From Craterostigma plantagineum (lineage: Eukaryota; Streptophyta; Magnoliopsida; Lamiales; Linderniaceae): a stretch of DNA of 64,000 nt. Below the pieces are notes generated by a model. That model saw nothing but the letters and a program-made list of their open reading frames with translations. It made no database searches and was not told where the DNA came from. Below, one piece after another: positions 28,167 through 40,123 of the stretch. Position numbers and translations under genes: made by a program. Positions within the stretch are counted from its first letter, which is position 1; the number at the start of each line of letters is the position of its first letter. The DNA lies in contig JAPQWV010000333.1 in assembly GCA_027422505.1 (NCBI GenBank), positions 614,001 to 678,000 on the forward strand, given 5' to 3'.

Positions 28167-29635
28167 TGATCGACACGTGGTGTGTGAATGAAAAGTGCGA
28201 CAAGTAATACTTAAAACGAATACTAAATTACTGTCACTGACGTGCGATAGGCAGTGAACCTATCGTTTGCAGTGTAGTAAAGTGAGTAAACGAGTATCGA
28301 ACACAAGGAATAAATCAAGTACTAGTAGTGACCTATCGACTCGATATTTAACCTAAATAAAATATGCAAATTGTTGGACGACTTAACCTAACAGACCACT
28401 CCTAAATCAACCAGAAAATCAAAGAACGCGACTAACTGATATGAGAGTTTTCAGATGATAAGAACGTGCTCGGAATTCGAATCCCGCTAGGTATTATCGG
28501 CTAAGACAATAAAATCGCTCCTAAGTGACTAAGACTAAATCGCAGTAATTTCCTACCCGCTCGCGAATTTGCTGTCGCCCTAAACGCTCGCGGGGATCTA
28601 AAATTTAGTAATTACTATTGGCGAGGATCGAGTATTTGCCTTCGCCCTATACTCGAATCCTGTCTTCTATGAACGGTCTAAACGTTAATTAGCTGTCGCC
28701 CTAAACGTTTTTCCACACAATCACTTTAACACATAGACATATTAAAGCAACGAAACATATTCATAGCACGATAAATAGTAAAAAACACAGAGTCACGATA
28801 ATATATGTCTTAACTACGAAATATCCTAGCGTTCATCTAATCCCAAACACGAAAGGGAATTAGCTACTCATAATTGAAAGAACAACTAAAGAATTAAAAG
28901 GTAAAGGTGAAGAACTCATGATCTTTCCTACTGATGATTCTTGAGATGATCTCGTGGAAAGATCTTCGTTCTTCGTTAATTCGGCGCGAATTCTTCGTTG
29001 ATCCGTCTCTTGCGCTCCGGGATGGGATTTTATATTCTTTTTCTTATTTTCATCTCTGGATGGTTGGGAATTGATCTCTGGTAAGTTCTGCCCTGGTTCT
29101 GGGTTCGGGAATTTGGACTTTTTACAGCGATTCCCGTAACGGTCACGGCCTGGGACATGGGCCGTCACGGCCGTGACCATGGCCGACTCAAGTTACTCAA
29201 CTTTCTGCCAAGTGTCACGGCCAAGTGCATAAGGTGTTACGGTCGTGACCATCTTCAGTCGACCTCTATGCCAAGTGTCACGGCCAGGTTCATAAGGTGT
29301 CACGGCCGTGACCGTCATCCGTCCAACTCTCTGCCAAGTGTCACGGCCTAGTGCAAGGGAAGTCACGGCCGTGACCTTAGGCAGTGTCTTCTATTTCGGC
29401 CTCTGGTGGGTGTCACGGCCAAGTGCATAGGGTGTCACGGCCGTGACACCCGGCAGTGTTCTTCATTTTTGCACCGTTTTGCCTCGTTTTCGCTCGTTTT
29501 CGCCCGAAACTCGTCCTAAGCTCCTTCAACATAAGAATAAGTGTAAATATGGCGAATAAATGCATAAATTCATTGCTAAAGTTCTATTATACCCCAAATA
29601 AATACTATGATAAACGCATTAAAATACGTTTATCA
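28167..29635 (-). repeat. Athila 3' LTR (1469 bp)
   Basis: In minus-strand sense it starts TGATAAACG and ends CGTGTCGATCA, directly after a purine tract (AGTGTGGGGAGGT). It carries an internal palindrome array at about 29134-29460. It differs from the other LTR by scattered substitutions and a few small indels, so the insertion is fairly young. Confidence 0.93.
29134..29460. repeat. GTCACGGCCGTGAC palindrome array in Athila 3' LTR
   Basis: About four units of roughly 62 bp, each pairing a half-site (GTCACGGCC followed by AAGTGCATA or similar) with a full 14-base palindrome GTCACGGCCGTGAC. The same array is in the other LTR, and related palindromes recur at 39757-40032. Confidence 0.88.
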
Positions 29636-29914
29636 AACCTCCCCACACTTAAGCATTTGCTTGTCCTCAAGTAAATTAGAGTTCAAAGAAGGCATCTTAT
29701 CAGGATAACGGTACGATTGTTCGCAATTTATCATCAAAGCATAGAAAGCACGAAACGAAATCAAGCAAGCAATCATGGACGCTGACCTGCACTTGTCAAC
29801 CTAAACTTCCCTAGTGCTGCAAATCGAGACCTATACCTCACAAGGGTTCACTCAATTCACTCAAGTGTATAGGCTAGCATATGATGAGTCGCACAATTCG
29901 TGCACTAGTCCATG
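29636..29914 (-). other. Athila 3' internal region and polypurine tract
   Basis: The minus strand reads AAGTGTGGGGAGGT immediately before the 3' LTR (29636-29650), the expected plus-strand primer. The rest is non-coding up to the solo LTR at 29915. Confidence 0.75.
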
Positions 29915-32852
29915 TCATGACCCGTCGTCCCACTCTCGTAATTCCGTTCTAATATTAGATATCTAATGCTTTGATGTAGAGCGATAGTGTAAAAATACGA
30001 ATAAAATTTTTCATCTTAAACTTTGCGTGTGGAAGTACTTTACACATGTCAAAAGAATGTTCATAGTTCATCTACATTCCATCGTATCCCTAACCACACG
30101 ATATCCAAGCGTGTGTGTGTGTGCAGCCAAAAGCTCCCTATGCGCCCGGCCTTCACAGGTCGTCATCCATACACACACTCCCACCTCAAAAGCAGCCGGA
30201 TAGCTCCAAAAGATCGGCCTCGCATAAAGTTCGGATCACGTACCGTGATCGTCTGTACCTACAATACGTAACATAAAGAATGAGCCACCGAGGCTCAGTA
30301 AGCAGAAATTATGCATGTATGCACGTGTCCTAACGATCGACAATCCACGTCGTCGTTTTCTAATGCTCATACTCTCCTTCTCATTTTCTTGACCTTTTTC
30401 TGACTCATACTCATTTTCTTATACTCTTACTTCGTACGGGCCCTCGGCTTTCTATCCCACTATGCGCCATTTCATAGAGATCTCATATGTGGAGGTTCTC
30501 ACACTAGAAGGTCACCCGAAGGAATCTTCCCTTACTCAATGTGGCCTCCACGCGGACGCTTCTCACTGGTAGCCAACACCGAGGCCACTAACCGCGGAGG
30601 TCACCCGAAGGAATCTTCCCTCCTGGTTAGTGCTTTACGCACTAGAAGGTCACCCGCAGGAATCTTCCCTTACTCAGTGCGTGCCCCGGGCCGCATCCTC
30701 CAGGTTGCATCTCCCGCATACGGGGTATTTCCCCAGCCTCTTATACAGGCCTTATGGCTTCTTTTGCCATGGTCGCATAAGGGTAGCCGTGACTCTTCAT
30801 TGAGTCGACACAACGCCAATATCGGCGAGTATACATCGCACACAGGCGATCTTATGCACGCTCTCACCTCGCGTCATACTTACTACTTATGCGTGCAAGT
30901 GCTCATGACATGCTTATGTGAATATGCAGATCATGCTTATCATGCAATTAAAATAATCTTATCTTAACATGCATGTTTCACGTAAAATACACGAGCACGT
31001 AAATTCACATCATCGGACGCAGGCAAGTTACGTACTGTAGTTGAAATTTCTATTTACCTGGAGTCCGTAGAATAGCTGCTACTGGTTCGGCGAAATTACT
31101 AATTTTTCGACCTTAATCATAAAATTATTATATCAGTATATTTTCTAAAATATTAGTTATCTATGTACTTGAAATGTGTTGAAATATTTTACTTAATAGA
31201 GTATGTAAAGATCTCGGTATTACATGTATAGGAATTCGGCCTTTGGGTATTTAAAATCTCGACACTTAGTAATCTCGACATTTTAACCCAAATGTCGAGT
31301 GATATATTAGACTTAGATTTCGGGTTTTAAATCAACAAAAATGTCGACATAAACTTTTGCCCGAATCTTGACATTTCCAAGTTTCGATATTCTACCTAAC
31401 ATTTCGACATTTTATCTTGGGGTATATCGACATTATACTTCGACATTTGTAACGGGAAATGTCGACATAGGATCCAATCTAAACCTCGACATTTTGAAGG
31501 TATCGACATTTATGTTGACCCCCTTTGAACCCGACATTTCATCCCAATAGGAAGACTCGACATTTTTATTCCTTTTATTTCGGTATTTATCTCGACATTA
31601 TACCTTTCATTCGACATTTTATCCAGTTATCTTGGAACATGAGATGTCGACATTTTATCTAGCATTTTAATTCGGCATTTTGAAGTAAATGTCGATATAG
31701 CTCAACATGGCTCGACATTGTTCATTGGTTCTCGACTTTAATGTCGACATTTATATCGATTTCTTTGAGTTCGACATCTCCTCCAAGTTGAAGGACTCGA
31801 CATTTTTTTTACTATCCTACCTCGACATTTATCCTAATAGCATGACTCGACATTTTGAAACATTAGATGTCGACATCCAATTTCACCTCGACTTTATATC
31901 GACATATTTCCTAACAATTCGACATTTTATTACCATGGTTTCGATATTTTCATTAGGAAATGTCGACATGTAACTTGCATGGGTCTCGACATTTATTAAA
32001 ATGTCGATATATAAGTTATGTCGACATTTCATGCGACATTTATCCTAATAAATGACCCGATATCATACTTCGACTTTTATCATCGTTTTCACCCCTCGAT
32101 CTTGCTCCATAGCTTGTTCTTCCTAGCATTCTAAGTTCTAAAGCACATACTAAGCTACTTAACTCCATATTTGCTCCCACGAAAATCTTTATTGCGAACT
32201 TAAATTCGGTATTTAGGGTTTCTCGTGGCTTCTCCAACCACTTGCATTTAATCGCCATTAATACTTTCAACTACATCTAAAGTAAATAATTAAGAGCTTA
32301 GGGAGGGGGTTTTACTTACCAACTTCGAATTCTCAAGCTTCTTGGTTCGAATTTGGCTCGGCTTCTTCTCCTTTTCTTTTTCTTGCTTCGTGGGTTTTCT
32401 TGGGTGGTTGTCGAGTTTTTTTTTTTTGAGTTAGTTTGCTAAGATATTTTTTCATAAGCCTTTAGGGTGTGGTTTAGAGTTGGCGTGGGATATCCTTGTT
32501 TTGGGGGAACTTGTCTCCAAAGTTGGTATTTCTTGAATTGGGCCTAAAGTTTAGGTGTTAGCCCACTTGGTAATTCCTAGTATATTAAGTTTATGGTCCA
32601 AAATATTTCCCTAGCCCAATTCTTTTCATTAGCCATTTCCGTCGCCCTTTTCGAAAATTATCTTTCTTAAATTAGGACCATATTGAACACACAATCCTTG
32701 GCACGAAATTGCACGTAATTCTCATAAAAGTCACGAGCATGAATTTCACGAATCCGCATAAATATATAACATAGACGTAATTAACACAAAATTACGTAAG
32801 TCATAGACATAATTTATTGGCCGACCTAGTTTGCAGGGACTGGGGTCCTACA
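29915..32852 (-). repeat. solo LTR, Tekay-like family C (2938 bp)
   Basis: Minus-strand sense starts TGTAGGACCCCAGTCC and ends GACGGGTCATGACA. Flanked by the perfect target duplication GTCCA (29910-29914 and 32853-32857), with no internal region, so it arose by recombination between the two LTRs of a full element. It shares its start block, the GTTGGTAAGT block (near 32320), the CTGAGCCTCGGTGGCTCA block (near 30285) and three GATTCCTTCGGGTGACC-type repeats with family B. The small ORFs inside are by-products of these repeats. Confidence 0.92.
31256..32060. repeat. TCGACATTT / ATGTCGACAT microrepeat array in solo LTR C
   Basis: Dozens of CTCGACATTT-type words spaced about 15-40 bases apart, in both orientations, often joined as the palindrome ATGTCGACAT. 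The array occupies the LTR position where families A and B carry TTTCGATCGAAA arrays. Confidence 0.88.
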
Positions 32853-34281
32853 GTCCAACCCCTACCATAACTTGCAAGCTAATCGCATTTCTACTATTTA
32901 AAGTGGCAAGCATAAATCTGAGGGTCTTTTCGGGTGGACATGGGTCAAATAGTCTCGAAACGACAAGCATGTAATGATCACGTAATTTAGAGCTAGCATA
33001 TGTAAGCGAATAGTATCAAAGAACATAGCATGATAAAAAATGATAATCACATGCCCCAACATAAGACTCGATATTCTCGCTCTGAAATCCTAGACTTTTC
33101 TGCCCGACCTCCTCGACTCAGTTCCCTTTCATTTTCTGCCCTTTCACCTTAATTACGCTCTAATTTCGTGCACTGCCCTTATTCCCTAAACATCAAGGTT
33201 TGACTTTTGTCGCAAAGAGTACATCGTCACAGCGAATGCCGTGTACCTAGGGATACTTATTACCAAAACCTCTATCTCGCAAAAGTTTATGGGCAGGCTA
33301 ATATGAGGGATCGGGTCATTTCAGAAAACGGTCAAATAGGGGACGAGTCATTTCACGAATAGCAGAGAAAAAACATCAAATCATACGCCGAAACAGTAAC
33401 TTTCAAGTTCGACTTCTGCTCTATTCTAATCAACTGGGGTTCATATAATCTCTGGAGGCTTATTCGGTTCAGGGGCATTTTTATAACATATGGGGTAAGC
33501 AACGGATATGCTCAGGCTCAAAATGGCTACTAGGGGGCATTAGTCATGGTAAGGAAAATTTGGCCCTAGACTTAATTCCTATTGCCCTCATCATTTACAC
33601 ACTAACACACCAAAAACGGTTTCAACACGCATTAGACAGGCAAGTTCTAGAGAGATATAGACTAGGCACGTCACACAGCCAAGAAAAAAATGAGCATAAG
33701 CTCGTCAGGCTCAAAATCTCACAACGAAACGGGGTTATGTGTACGAAACTCTCAAAACGGTGCTATATCTATTCAGGCAAACATGATTCAATCAGTCATG
33801 CATATCCTAATTGCTCACAAGGATTCATAACAATGCAGACTAACTCGAGATAAGCGCAAAGAATCGTGCCTGAGTTCAATAATTCATGCCTTTCTGACGA
33901 AAATTATAGCTCACAGACACGTCATAAAAATTTAAAAATTTCTACATTAGTTCTCAAACTAGATTCCCCTCCCCACACTTAAACCTGACGTTGTCCTCAA
34001 CGTAAAAAGGATAAAAGGAAGGGAAAAAGAGTTTAAAAATAACGTGACTCCCCTGACGAATAAACGACGTGGTCGGGAGGTAGTCGTGACTTAGCGCGTG
34101 ACAGTCGTGTTGTAATCCGTTATGCGTTTCCTGGCCCCAGCAAAAGAGATAAATAAACATAAAGGGAGCAGTCATAGATTAACTATAGACATAGCTATAA
34201 GCGTTAAAGGTAGAAATAAAATAGAAACACACGCGACTACTCAACCAAACGAAATGTCATAAAACATAAAAGGAGAAATCT
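32853..34281 (-). other. Athila 3' non-coding region with a second PPT-like motif
   Basis: No gene supported. At 33967-34003 the minus strand reads GTTGAGGACAACG... TTTAAGTGTGGGGAGG, closely resembling the sequence around the true polypurine tract at 29636-29670. The region lies between the downstream ORF and the solo LTR. Confidence 0.6.
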
Positions 34282-35212
34282 CTAAGGAGGTGGCGGCGGT
34301 GATGGTGGCCTCGGGCGCAGGAAAGCCATCGACTGCTGGGAATACTTGAGCGCCGTGTCCATGGCTTGAAGGGCCTGGTTATAGCGCTCTAATTCTGCGT
34401 CGTACCGGCGGTGGGCTTCTTCGTTCTGGCGCTCGTACTCCTCCTATCGGCGTCGAGTCTCTTCGTTGCATCGTTGGATCTCTTCGTCCCTCTGCAGTGA
34501 TTCGGCGTTCATGCGCATCATGTCCTGGCGCAGTGCTTCAAGGTCCGCCGTTGACGCGTACGGGGCAACGCCGGATGATTCGCCATGGTGGTAACAGGAG
34601 GAGTGGGAGGGCCCGGCGGTCGTGTCTGTCTCCACTGGGTAAGGGCCATCGAGGTAGAGCTGGTCGGTGGGGACGTCGACGTGGTCCGTCTGGCCACGAT
34701 ATATCTCGTGCCAGACGTACACCTTGTTCGTGCGAGTCCAGGTGGGTGCCTTCACCAGCATCTTCATTTTGACGAGCATCTCCTCGTTCAGGGGATTGCG
34801 CCCGCCGACTATCTCCATGTCGGGTGCATTCGCTGGCCAAAAGCGGAGTCCTCGGACGACCTTGGTGATGAGTGCTCCTACGGCGATCTTTCCATGGCTT
34901 CTTGCTTCCGCCTGAGCGCTGAAGGCGTGGGCCACTGCTAGTCCCAAATGGACTCGTTCACCTCGCTGTAGCTTCGTCAGGTAGAAAAGGTCACGGAGGG
35001 TGATCGCTCCATGCGATTCGCCCCTCGGTGTGAGCGAGGTCGTGAGGAGACGGTGGATGTAGCGGAGTCCTAGGCTCCTGAGCACGGATGCCTTCGAGGT
35101 CTTCGGGCCGAATTCTGGTTTGCCTGGTCGAGCGATGTCAGCCCAGCAACCCTGTCGGCCTTCCGGTTGGTCGAAGTAGACCCCGTAGGACTGGTATGGG
35201 TGTGGCCTTGGT

Positions 35213-38200
35213 TGTAGGACCCCGGTCCCCGCAAGTTAGGTCGGCCAATAAAATTACGTGTATGACTTATGTGATTTTAGGTCGATTTCGTATATGACTT
35301 ATGCGTATGTGATTTTCATGAATTTTACGCTCGTGAGAATTTTGAGAACTATGTGCAATTAAGTGCTAATGTCGTGAAATTGTGATGACCCTAAAAATTT
35401 TGAAGGAGGAATTTCCGAAATAGTAAGGAAGAAATTAACTAAAGTTGGCTAAGGGATTTAAATGGGTCCAATTTATGAGAAAAGCCAAAATGGGGGACAA
35501 ATATCCCTAAAACTAGGGAAGACCCATGCCATACCCAACATAAGCCAAGGGAAATATCTAGCTAAAAATTCCAAAACCCAAAACTCCACCTAAGAACTAA
35601 CGAAAGAGCAAGGAGAAAAGAAGAGGGAGCCGAGAGCCAAATCGAACCAAGAGCACTCCAACTAGCTAGGGATTCGAAGTTGGTAAGCGAAATATCTCCC
35701 TTAAAGCTTTTAAATTCGTACCCTAGGTGTAGTTGGAGATTATTAATGGCATTAATGGCAAGTAGTTGAGGAAGATTTCGAAAAACCCTAAATGGAATGT
35801 ATAAGCTCGTAATAGGGTCCCGATTGAATGATTCATTGTTAGGAACTATATTATAGACAACTTAGAACTTAAATATCCTGTTGTAAGAGGGAATCACACG
35901 ATTTAGGTGACAAGAAGGGATGAAATGCAGAAGTTTCGATGGGGTGAATTTGGAAGAAAGTAGTTTCGACCAAATGAATAATTGAGTTTCGATCGAAACT
36001 AAGAAATTGATTTTAGGGTTTCGGGCGACCCTTGAATTGAATTAGGTTTCGATCAAATTGATTTGCAAGATAATAAATTAGGAGTTTCGATCGAAACTCA
36101 TCCTAACACATGAGTATCGATCGAAACTCAAACCCCAATTCGTAAAATCACTCGAAATTAGCTAATGAAAGGGGAGTTTCGACCGAGATGAATCTCGGCG
36201 AAACTCAACCCCAAGCTCATGCAATTGAATCACATAAACCCTTTCACCATGCATAGCTTCGAGCGAAACCCTAAAATTTATTGAAGATAGCCGATGAAAT
36301 GAGTTTCGACCGAAGCAAAACTCGGCGAAACTCCATCCAAGCCATGCAATTGATTTAAGTTGATCTCCCTGCCATGCATGGTTTCGAGCGAAAGTGATGA
36401 CGCGATGCACACGTAAGAACACGGCGAAACTCAAGTCGATCGAAAGTGGAATCGATCGAAAACCCTCAAATTAAATTGAATTCGGCGAAACTCTAATCAA
36501 TCGATCGAAACTAGATAATTGAGAAGGTTTCGATCGAAGGAAAACTCGGCGAAACTAGTATCGTTTCGAGCGAAACCAATTCGTGATAAATGCCAAATTG
36601 AAATTAGGATTGATCTAAATGAGTTTCGACCGAAAGTGGCTAGCAAATGTGACTTTCGATCGAAAGCAACTAGAGGATGAAATTAATCGGGCGGAACTAG
36701 TTCATGACAATTAAGTGAAATTGGAACTTGAAGGAAGTGAATTTCGATCGAAACTAGGGTTTAGAGTACACCAATTTTATTTAATTGAGTCGGGCGAAGC
36801 TCGTGTGAAATTGGAAATTCAATTGGAAGAATTCAATCAAATGAAACCTAGTAGAATCAAGTTACTTTCGCCGAGCTTATAGTGTAAGAATTTAGATGAT
36901 AAGTGAGAAACCTTTTAAGGATCGAAACTTGATTGGAATTGAACCAATTAAGGATCGATTGATACCAAGTCCCAATCACTTTAGCCTAGCTATATGAACT
37001 AGAGTCCTTGAACTCTAACATACTTTAGCTCTTGAAATATAAGGGTTTAAGAATGTAAGACGCAAATAAATTAAATGGGAGTCTAGAAAAGTTATACAAG
37101 TCCGAACAAGCAATAAGAAGGAATTTAATTACTTCGACGAATTAGCTAAGGAAGCAACGTACTAACCTCCTAACCTTTTTATTTAAAAGGTCGTACGATA
37201 GGAGCAAACGGGGAGAATACTAATTTCGCTTGGACGACAAGTAAGTAGATATTCAACTACGACACGTAACTTGCCTGCGTTCTGAATTATGTGCTCGTGT
37301 ATTTTATGTGAAATATGCATATTACGACATGATTTAATTTTACGTATGGTGGCATGGTTTGCATATGTACATGAGCATATCATGAGCACTTGCACGCATG
37401 CGTAGTACGTAAGGCGCGAGGTATGAGCGTGCATAAGATCGCCTGTGTGCGATGTATACTCGCTGATATTGGTGTTGGTGTCGACTCGAATGAAGAGTCA
37501 CGGCTACCCCTATGCGGCCATGGCGAATGAAGCCATAAGGCCTGTATAAGAGGCTGGGGAATACCCCGTATGCGGGAGATGCAACCTGGAGGATGCGGCC
37601 CGGGGCACACGCTGAGTAAGGGAAGATTCCTTCGGGTGACCTTCTAGCGTGTAAAACACTACCCAGAGGGAAGATTCCTTCGGGTGACCTCCGTGGTTAG
37701 TGGCCTCGGTGTTGGCTACCAGTGAGAAGCGTCCGCGTGGAGGCCACACTGAGTAAGGGAAGATTCCTTCGGGTGACCTGCTAGTGTGAGAACCTCCACA
37801 CTTGAGATCTCTATGATATGGCGCATAGTGGGATAGAAAGCCGAGGGCCCGAATGAAATAAGAGTATAAGAAAAAGAGTAAGAGCGTAAGAAAAGAGTAC
37901 GAGAATGAGGAAAAAGAGTACGAGCGTTAGAAAACGACGGCGTGGATTGTCGATCGTTAGGACACGTGCATTCATGCATAATTTCTGCTTACTGAGCCTC
38001 GGTGGCTCATTGTTTATGTTACGTGTTGTAGGTACTGACGATCACGGTACGTGATCAGACTTTTATGCGAGGCCGATCTTTTGACGCAATACGACCGCTT
38101 TTGAGGTGGGAGTGTGTGTATGGATGACGACCTGTGAAGGCCGGGCGCATAGGGAGCTTTTGGCTGCACACACACACATGTATTTTGTGTAGACACGATT

Positions 38201-38371
38201 TCGATGATTTGTAGAACGAATTACGAATATTCTTTTGACATGTATATAAGACTTCCGCATGCACGTTTAAAATGAAAAATTTTATTCGCGTATTTACGGA
38301 CTCGCACGATAACAAAGCATTAACACTTAGTATTAGAACGGAATACGAGGGCGGGACGACGGGTCTTGACA
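35213..38371 (+). repeat. solo LTR, Tekay-like family B (3159 bp)
   Basis: Starts TGTAGGACCCCGG and ends GACGGGTCTTGACA, flanked by the perfect duplication TTGGT (35208-35212, 38372-38376). It contains a TTTCGNNCGAAA palindrome array (about 35930-36900), three copies of GATTCCTTCGGGTGACC (within repeats starting 37620, 37668 and 37757) and the conserved hairpin block near 37990-38060. It lies in the opposite orientation to the solo LTR at 29915. Confidence 0.93.
35930..36900. repeat. TTTCGNNCGAAA palindrome array in solo LTR B
   Basis: More than twenty sites of the form TTTCG-NN-CGAAA, with AT, AC, AG or GG in the centre, plus half-sites such as CGGCGAAACTC, spaced irregularly about 20-60 bases apart. 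Confidence 0.88.
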
Positions 38372-38788
38372 TTGGTACTCCAAGTGCATGGCATAGGTCG
38401 TCAGCCGTCACTATGTGCTCTTCGTTGAATGCCCGGAATTTGAGTGTGCGGCTGCCGTATTCCTCGAAGGAGTAGGTGGAAAGGAACTCCAAGGTGAGTT
38501 CCTTGTATGCCTGTTCGTCTATGCCGACGAAAGTGGTCCATCCACTGAGCGAGAGGTACTGCGCGACCTGCTGATCGATGTGGTGCTTCGCCAGCGTGTC
38601 GTAGTCGATCTGGTCCATGAGGATGAACTCCATCCCCTTCAACCTGTTGTAGCGTGCAGTCTGAGCCTCGTCAGTGAACTGACCCATGGCTTCTAGCAGT
38701 GTCGGTGGGGGCCCGCGTCGCCTTTGACGAACTGGCGAACGCGAGGCGGGGTCACGCGAGGCTGAGGAGCGACTTTTACCCATAGTAC

Positions 38789-39528
38789 CTATACGAAAAC
38801 ATATGTGAGCTCAAGGAGGTAATAAGTAAATGCAGCGGTTCGACTCGACCAAAATAGCGACAACTGACACATATTATTCTGCAATAGATGAAAAACTCAA
38901 GGTGGAATTTTGTCGACCATGTGGCGTGCAACCTAAATCACTCAATCCAAATCCAAAATTGAACAAGCGAATGGACCCAAATATATCATATTATGAATCA
39001 AGACTAATCAACATCATGAAAACAACGAAATTCACCAAATAATTTCAGAAATCCCCAATTTACGATTTAGGGTTCCATATTTTCAAAAGCAACATCAATG
39101 AACGAAACCCACAAATTAAGCATGCCCAAGGTGTATTTAGCATGTATATCAACATAAAAGAGCAACTATAACACCAAATTATACCCAATTTCGAAAATCC
39201 CAAATTGGAAAATTAGGGTTCATCGTAAAATCTCGCAATTCAACCACAAATTTACGTAATTAAGCACGCCAAAGCATTCATAATATGTATCTAATCATGA
39301 GAGAACAAGATTAACCCAGATCAAGACAAAATTCGAAAAAAACCCAATTTTGAAATTAGGGTTCGTCGTAATTCCGAAATTCGCGGTTCAAAGCAACAAA
39401 TTAAGCATACCCAATAGTAAATATATCATGTAATAAACGATTAAGAGCAGATTCATATAAAAAATTAACAATTTCGACGAGATTCCCCAAATTGGAAAAT
39501 TGACATAGGGTACGAAGATTTTTCATAC
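38789..39528 (-). other. putative intron upstream of the Athila downstream ORF
   Basis: The minus strand has CCAAG|GTATGAAA at 39528 and TTTTCGTATAG|GTACT ending at 38789, six bases before the ATG at 38783. Between them the DNA is AT-rich. Upstream lies a long CT-rich, 5'-leader-like tract (39640-39726). Splice sites are inferred from consensus only. Confidence 0.45.
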
Positions 39529-39756
39529 CTTGGAAGCGAAGCTTAATTTCGATAGGATGGAGGGTAAGCGGAATTGGGGCGATCGTAATGGCGTTAGGCG
39601 GTGGAGGGCGGTGGTTTTGGGTGGTGATGGTGGTGGATGATGAATTCGCGAGAGAGGGAGGGAGAAGGGATGAAGAAATTCGCGAGGGAGAGAGGGAGAA
39701 GAGGGAGAGAGAGAGAGAGAGAGAGGAAAAAAATGAAAATTTAACCTAAAATCGCG

Positions 39757-40032
39757 GGCGTCACGGCCGTGACATGTGAGTCACGTGGCCGTGACGCGAG
39801 GCAGCGCATGCCTCTGTCCATCTTCACGGCCGTGACGTGGTCGAATTTCAATTTATTTTTATCCCGTAGATGTCACGGCCGTGACGCTTAAGCGTAGGGC
39901 CGTGACGCACGGCAGAGAGGACTTATGGAGGTCATCACGGCCGTGAAGGCTTAAGCCTCAGGCCGTGACGTGTGGCAGTGTGTATATAAGGGTATGTCAC
40001 GGCCGTGACGCTTAAGCGTCTGGCCGTGACCG
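39757..40032. repeat. CACGGCCGTG palindrome array inside Athila
   Basis: Five or more TCACGGCCGTGA palindromes and half-sites separated by 20-50 bases, just downstream of the pol stop on the minus strand. They match the motif repeated in both LTRs. Confidence 0.85.
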
Positions 40033-40123
40033 CCATTTTTTTGTAAACATAAATGAACATACCTGGGTTGCCTCACAAGAAGCGCTTACTTTACCGTCTT
40101 AAGCCGGACGTCCTCTCGTTTGC

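Larger units (their letters stand above)
34282..38783 (-). pseudogene. Athila downstream ORF (ATHILA ORF1-like), split by a solo LTR
   Basis: Two coding parts, 38783-38372 and 35212-34282, are separated by the solo LTR at 35213-38371 and its TTGGT duplication. The N-terminus is basic and Ser/Arg/Pro-rich (MGKSRSSASRDPASRSP). The middle has the alpha/beta pattern of the ATHILA ORF1 / plant transposon protein class (WTTFVGIDEQAYKELTLEF, FRAFNEEHIVTADDLCHAL, SLGLRYIHRLLTTSL). The C-terminus is a coiled coil rich in Glu, Arg and Met, ending in prolines. One in-frame TAG at 34444-34446 interrupts the coiled coil. No signal peptide or transmembrane segment is visible, so nothing supports a retrovirus-like envelope. 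A putative intron precedes the start codon. Confidence 0.75.

Noticed and set aside
30539..30967. 142-codon plus-strand ORF inside solo LTR C
   Set aside because: Formed by LTR repeats; no homology or start context.
38055..38371. Extension of the Athila downstream ORF into the solo LTR
   Set aside because: The reading frame merely continues by chance into LTR B; the TTGGT duplication marks the true boundary at 38372.
34282..38783. Retrovirus-like envelope gene
   Set aside because: No signal peptide, cleavage site or transmembrane segment is visible; only its position after pol recalls an envelope gene.
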